Positions 60,096-64,000 of a stretch of DNA of 64,000 nucleotides are shown here, in pieces. A program made the translations under genes and the position numbers. The notes below the pieces were generated by a model. That model had not been told where the DNA came from. It ran no database searches and saw only the letters and a list, made by a program, of their open reading frames with translations. The DNA is from Ascoidea rubescens DSM 1968 (taxonomy: Eukaryota > Ascomycota > Saccharomycetes > Ascoideales > Ascoideaceae). Each line of letters starts with the position of its first letter. Within the stretch, counting starts at the first letter, position 1. The stretch spans positions 191,428 to 255,427 of the forward strand of contig NW_017962913.1 of the NCBI RefSeq assembly GCF_001661345.1, written 5' to 3'.

Positions 60096-61007
60096 ATGAT
60101 TGATCAAGGTTCCAACAATACTTTTATTTCTTGCAATGAAAACGAAAAACACAAGAACCAATTATTAATGGTTCAATATCGTCAATTTTTGAAAATCATT
60201 AATTTATTAAAAGTCTCCAATATTATCAAACAAAATGCATTTCAGTTTAGAGATACACATGAAATCACAAATTATAAAATTAAACAAAATATAACTAAAA
60301 TCATTAACATTATCTCTATCTTACGAAAAAAAAGACAAAAATTAAACAATTCTCAGAATTTTGATATTCCTGATGAGATTATCAACAGCCTATGTTTAAG
60401 GCAAAAACTAAATCTAAATTCTCAAAATATCCTCCAAGATAAAAATATTTTTAATATCAATACAAACATAATTTCTAAAAGGGTCTTTAATAGAATTCAA
60501 AGGATTTGCTTTAAAATTAAAGAAAACTATTTCAAAAATCATCAAAATCATAATAATAATTCACACAAAGAATTGCATGTTACATGCAATAACACTCCTT
60601 TTAACTCTGCTGATTATATTGATGGTTTTACTCAAAACGATTCCCAAGACTTAACTAAAGAAGCATTACAAGAAAAAACCGAAAATTCCACTAAAAGAAG
60701 AAATATTCAAACTAAAAATAAAAATAAAAATAAAAATAACAAAAAAATTACAAAACAACCCAAATTGAATTATCGATTCAGATATAAATTAATCAAAAGT
60801 CAAAGGAAACAAACTGGCAAAATCAATAATAACAAGCTCTTTATCAAAAAGGCCTTCCATGCTTTTCAAAAAGACAAACCATCAAATTTTAAAAAACTGG
60901 ACTTTTTTCCTAGAGTAATCGAAATCATGCTAACACTTTCAAATAATGAACAGTTTCTGGATGACGAAATAATTAATTTGGTCTTAACTGATGTACTCCC
61001 CAATTAG
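60096..61007 (+). CDS. unrecognised basic helical protein
   Basis: The 303-residue protein is very basic and Asn/Lys/Ile-rich. Predicted helices lie at about residues 22-50 (LLMVQYRQFLKIINLLKVSN) and 60-90 (ITNYKIKQNITKIINIISIL). A Lys/Asn low-complexity linker follows at about 205-225. The C-terminal third is more protein-like: LNYRFRYKLIKSQRKQTGKI, LFIKKAFHAFQKDK and FFPRVIEIMLTLSNNEQFLD. The charge suggests nucleic-acid binding. There is no signal peptide. I do not recognise a family. The start is the first ATG, after an A-rich leader. Confidence 0.6.
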   Translation: MIDQGSNNTFISCNENEKHKNQLLMVQYRQFLKIINLLKVSNIIKQNAFQFRDTHEITNYKIKQNITKIINIISILRKKRQKLNNSQNFDIPDEIINSLCLRQKLNLNSQNILQDKNIFNINTNIISKRVFNRIQRICFKIKENYFKNHQNHNNNSHKELHVTCNNTPFNSADYIDGFTQNDSQDLTKEALQEKTENSTKRRNIQTKNKNKNKNNKKITKQPKLNYRFRYKLIKSQRKQTGKINNNKLFIKKAFHAFQKDKPSNFKKLDFFPRVIEIMLTLSNNEQFLDDEIINLVLTDVLPN

Positions 61008-61316
61008 TAGATATATTTTTTTCTTTTCTCAACCACCATAGTTGTCTCAGATAAAATTTTGTAGCAGAAATATATTGAATTTACATTTCAGAAACAATTC
61101 TTTAATCACAGCGTAGCATCAATAAAACTTGCAACTTGTTTGCTAAACTAGATACTTAGGAGATTCTGTAAATCACAACGAAGGTGAACCAATAGCTAAT
61201 GCTGAGAACTGAGCACTATTTGTAATACATGCACAGGCAGTAACCTAGATTGACTTCCACAGATTTTGTTTTTTCTCAAACTTCTGTTTTTTCTCAATAA
61301 CTTCACAACAATTAAG

Positions 61317-63020
61317 ATGTTTAATGTGACACTGCTAACCAATTCTGCTAATAAAATTGCTGCTCTATCAGTGAAGCGCAGTTGTTTCAACAGCTCTAAC
61401 TGCTTTAACTGCCTTGCCCCAAGAACATATTCCTCACTTTTCAAGCTTCAGAGTCGTGAATCGCTCTCTGATCTGATCAAAAAAGAAAAGTTTTCGAATC
61501 CACTTGAACCTGTTCGAACAAGATTTGCTCCCAGTCCAACTGGTTATTTGCATTTTGGATCATTAAGAACAGCCCTATTCAACTATTTATTAGCAAAGGC
61601 TACAAAGGGAACGTTCATTTTGAGGATAGAAGACACTGATCAATCAAGATTGATACCAGATGCTGAGCAAAATATAATTAAAACATTGCGTTGGTGTGGT
61701 TTGGATTTTGATGAGGGACCCACACAGGGAGGCAATTATGGTCCCTATAAACAATCTGAAAGAACCCAAATCTACGAAAAATATATTAATCAGCTATTAG
61801 AGAATAAAAAGGTTTACAGATGTTTTTGCTCAAAAGAAAGGTTGAATGGACTTACTGAGTCTGCAAAACTCCTCCAACCACCTACAAATGTCTCTTATGA
61901 TAGACATTGTGCTGACATTTCAATTGAGGAATCCAACAAAAGAGCTCAAAATAATGAGTCCTACACCATTAGGTTCAAATCTCCCGAAATCTATCCAGTT
62001 CTTGATGATGTATTGCATGGAAAGGTCAACCTACAGCCTCAAGTTAATTATGATGATAGAAGATATGACGATCCAATCTTGATCAAATCAGATGGACTAC
62101 CAACCTACCATTTTGCTTGTGTTATTGATGACCATTTAATGAAAATCACACATGTTATTCGAGGTGAAGAGTGGTTGCCCTCAACCCCTAAACATATTGC
62201 ACTTTATAAAGCATTTGGTTGGAATCCTCCCAAGTTTGTTCATGTTCCCTTGTTAACAACTCTTTCCAATCGTAAACTATCAAAGAGACACAAAGATAGT
62301 GATATTCTTTCGCTCAAAAATACTGGCTATTTACCAGAAGCCATAGTTAATTTTATTGCTTTGCTCGGTAGTGGTGTTTCCACTGTTGAAAATAATATTC
62401 ATAAAGCCAAAGATATATTGCCTTTAGACTATTTGCAAGAAAAATTCAAATTAAACAAATTATCAAGATGCAATATTAAAATCGAACCAACTAAGCTTGA
62501 TTTCTTAAACATTTTTTATTTACGTGAAAGAATTTCTAAAGATCCCAATGATCCTCTATTTCAAGAAGTTTTCAACATGTACTACTCAAAAATTTTGAAT
62601 GTTTATCCTGACACCTCAAAAGAACATTTTCTCAAGTTGTTTAGAGTGGCATGTCTTAAAATTCATGATCCTGCTGATCTTATGAGAACTCCTGAGTTGT
62701 TTTCCTTTTTATTTAAAGAGCCTACTAGAAGTTTAAAAGATAAATCTCATGTTCAATCTTACAAAAGAATCTTTGAAAAAATTCTTGAAAATCGAGAATT
62801 ACTAACCAAGGAAGGATTTTCAACATTAGTTAACGAGCTAGTAAAATTTGAACAAAACCATAGTCCAAGCATCAAAAAAAAGGATATTGCAAAAAGCATC
62901 AGGTACGCACTAACTGGTTTGGATTCTGGAATTGAACTTGCTAGTATTATTGATGTCATTGGCTCTGAAGAAGCTATTAAAAGGATAAAGAACACAGTAG
63001 ATGAGTTAAATGCCATTTAA
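61317..63020 (+). CDS. MSE1: mitochondrial glutamyl-tRNA synthetase
   Basis: This class I enzyme charges mitochondrial tRNA-Glu. In yeast mitochondria GluRS can also mischarge tRNA-Gln for later amidation. The first ATG (61317) gives a basic N-terminus, MFNVTLLTNSANKIAALSVK, with Cys/Asn residues and no acidic residues, consistent with a presequence. The Rossmann core begins TRFAPSPTGYLHFGSLRTAL (HIGH-type motif). It continues FILRIEDTDQSRLIPDAEQN, the tRNA-binding LPTYHFACVIDDHLMKITHV with IRGEEWL, and the KMSKS-type loop NRKLSKRHKD. At 567 residues it is close to yeast Mse1 (536). Two CTG codons both lie in the N-terminal, non-conserved part. Confidence 0.93.
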   Translation: MFNVTLLTNSANKIAALSVKRSCFNSSNCFNCLAPRTYSSLFKLQSRESLSDLIKKEKFSNPLEPVRTRFAPSPTGYLHFGSLRTALFNYLLAKATKGTFILRIEDTDQSRLIPDAEQNIIKTLRWCGLDFDEGPTQGGNYGPYKQSERTQIYEKYINQLLENKKVYRCFCSKERLNGLTESAKLLQPPTNVSYDRHCADISIEESNKRAQNNESYTIRFKSPEIYPVLDDVLHGKVNLQPQVNYDDRRYDDPILIKSDGLPTYHFACVIDDHLMKITHVIRGEEWLPSTPKHIALYKAFGWNPPKFVHVPLLTTLSNRKLSKRHKDSDILSLKNTGYLPEAIVNFIALLGSGVSTVENNIHKAKDILPLDYLQEKFKLNKLSRCNIKIEPTKLDFLNIFYLRERISKDPNDPLFQEVFNMYYSKILNVYPDTSKEHFLKLFRVACLKIHDPADLMRTPELFSFLFKEPTRSLKDKSHVQSYKRIFEKILENRELLTKEGFSTLVNELVKFEQNHSPSIKKKDIAKSIRYALTGLDSGIELASIIDVIGSEEAIKRIKNTVDELNAI

Positions 63021-63317
63021 CAACCTGGTCCATTCACCAGTTAATTTGTATATAGTTTTGCTCAAAATTTGCATGTTTTTATTGTGTGTACTGTATATTG
63101 GTTTTAATCACAAAACTCATTTAAAACAATAAAATATAAAAGAATCAATTCGATCTCTATATTATCAATTTTATTGAAAACTAAACAAAATATCTTGTTT
63201 CGACTGCCTGCTGAAATTACTGTTCAAACAGCAACCAAAATAAATTACATGCCGAAACTTAAATATTAGATTAGAAAAATATATAGTTAAAAAATTATCA
63301 CAAAAGCTGAAACTTCA

Positions 63318-64000
63318 TCAGTAAGTCATACTTTCCAATATCTGGTTTGCAGCAACCAAATAATTCAACTCCTTAGAAACTATTTCCTTAAAGCTACCTG
63401 TTCTTTCCCCACTAAACTCAAGCATTTCTTTAAGAACAAAATACAACTTTTCTGGTGAAACCCCGGACTGTGTGAAAATATTAGCAATTGTTCCTAAAGG
63501 AACATTTGAAAACCCAGTAGTTTCATTGAAAAACCTAATAATCTTATTAAACAAAATGTTAATGGGGAAAACATATTCAGACTTGCTAACGCTTTTGCCG
63601 ATTTGAATTATGGAATTTGATAGGTCAATATACAATGGATCACTACTACCAGCGCTTTGAGTTTCATTATAATTATTTTTCACTTTAGAAAACAATGAAT
63701 CCCACTTTGCTGAAATAGCTTCAATGTCTCTAAAGTTAGATTCTTTGAATATCAACAAACATAAACTTTCATAGCCTAATGGATCACAGAACTCATTGTA
63801 CAACATACTAATATTCAAGATTTTTTTGTTTAGTAACTCAATATTTTCAACTTTAGTTTCATGATTTAAATTTATATCATTCTTAATTTTTTCAATCAAT
63901 TCTAATTGAATACCAGAAACATCTAAATTATTTTGAATGTTATTCAATAATGAGACAGATTTTTGTTTCAAGTTAATTTGTTCAATGCAATTACAAAACC
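63318..64000 (-). CDS. NUP170: nucleoporin Nup170/Nup157 family, C-terminal part
   Basis: The frame is open to the right edge of the window, so only the last 226 or so residues are seen. The helical sequence fits the C-terminal solenoid of the Nup155 family, an inner-ring scaffold of the nuclear pore: LYNEFCDPLGYESLCLLIFK, ESNFRDIEAISAKWDSLF, YVFPINILFNKIIRFFNETT and TIANIFTQSGVSPEKLYFVL. The DP...CLLIF and FP...L pattern followed by GVSPEKLY is the family's end pattern. Yeast has two paralogues (NUP157, NUP170); this fragment cannot tell them apart. The 3' flank is AT-rich and converges on MSE1. Confidence 0.68.
   Translation of the reverse strand, partial: FCNCIEQINLKQKSVSLLNNIQNNLDVSGIQLELIEKIKNDINLNHETKVENIELLNKKILNISMLYNEFCDPLGYESLCLLIFKESNFRDIEAISAKWDSLFSKVKNNYNETQSAGSSDPLYIDLSNSIIQIGKSVSKSEYVFPINILFNKIIRFFNETTGFSNVPLGTIANIFTQSGVSPEKLYFVLKEMLEFSGERTGSFKEIVSKELNYLVAANQILESMTY

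Noticed and set aside
1-64000. Transposons, LTR elements, viral relics, CRISPR arrays, tRNA or rRNA genes
   Set aside because: None was seen on reading: no transposase, reverse transcriptase or capsid-like frames, no long terminal repeats and no tRNA-like folds.

Overview
The window reads as nuclear chromosomal DNA of a budding yeast (Saccharomycotina). It is AT-rich, gene-dense and intron-poor. Introns have yeast signals: GTAAGT, GTATGT or close variants at the 5' end, TACTAAC-type branch points, and pyrimidine-AG ends. Nearly every recognisable protein has a Saccharomyces or Candida counterpart. A small subunit of respiratory complex I is present, so this is not a Saccharomyces-type lineage that lost complex I. 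CTG codons are almost absent from the conserved coding regions I read (none seen in about 700 codons of glycogen synthase). The one CTG in the tropomyosin gene sits where S. cerevisiae Tpm1 has Ser. This suggests a lineage with reassigned CUG, perhaps Ascoidea/Saccharomycopsis, but that is an inference. Asn-rich runs coded by simple repeats are common. There is one ambiguous base at 8494.

Layout, left to right. 1-4200: a possible gene tail, SPC24 (kinetochore), CIR1 (electron-transfer flavoprotein beta), an unassigned spliced-looking transcript, BOL3 (Fe-S delivery) and an NDUFB4-like complex I subunit. 4200-15500: two low-complexity regulators (a Myb/SANT-like protein and a protein with four tandem CX2C...CX2C modules), a DDT/WHIM chromatin-remodelling subunit, ZTA1 and a small coiled-coil protein. 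15900-25400: AIM18-like, a pseudouridine-catabolism fusion enzyme, TTI2, MIA40, a Rab7-like GTPase and a short tropomyosin. 25800-35600: glycogen synthase, a CFEM secreted protein, TIM8, NBL1, RPN10 and a PIF1/RRM3 helicase. 35900-47000: a GAF protein, mitochondrial AsnRS, an MRH1/YRO2 membrane protein, IPP1 and an MNN2-type mannosyltransferase. 47300-64000: HIR3, SES1, two unrecognised genes around a 2.2 kb intergenic region, mitochondrial GluRS and the C-terminus of NUP170.

There is no operon-like system; genes are independent. Mitochondrial functions are frequent: CIR1, BOL3, complex I, AIM18, MIA40, TIM8, SLM5, MSE1 and probably ZTA1, the pseudouridine enzyme and one PIF1 form. MIA40 oxidises the twin-CX3C class that TIM8 belongs to, and CIR1, BOL3 and the complex I subunit all serve flavin/Fe-S respiration. 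Chromosome biology is also well represented (SPC24, NBL1, TTI2, HIR3, the DDT subunit, the helicase).

Several gene models need introns that simple ORF calling misses (complex I subunit, TIM8, NBL1, RPN10, GAF gene, HIR3). By eye, GC content peaks in islands centred on divergent promoters or gene starts, at about 4.2-4.5, 9.0-10.1, 14.5-15.2, 24.9-25.4, 31.2-32.2, 46.9-47.3 and 58.7-59.6 kb, and falls along genes away from them. I saw no tRNA, rRNA, CRISPR, transposon, LTR element or viral relic.
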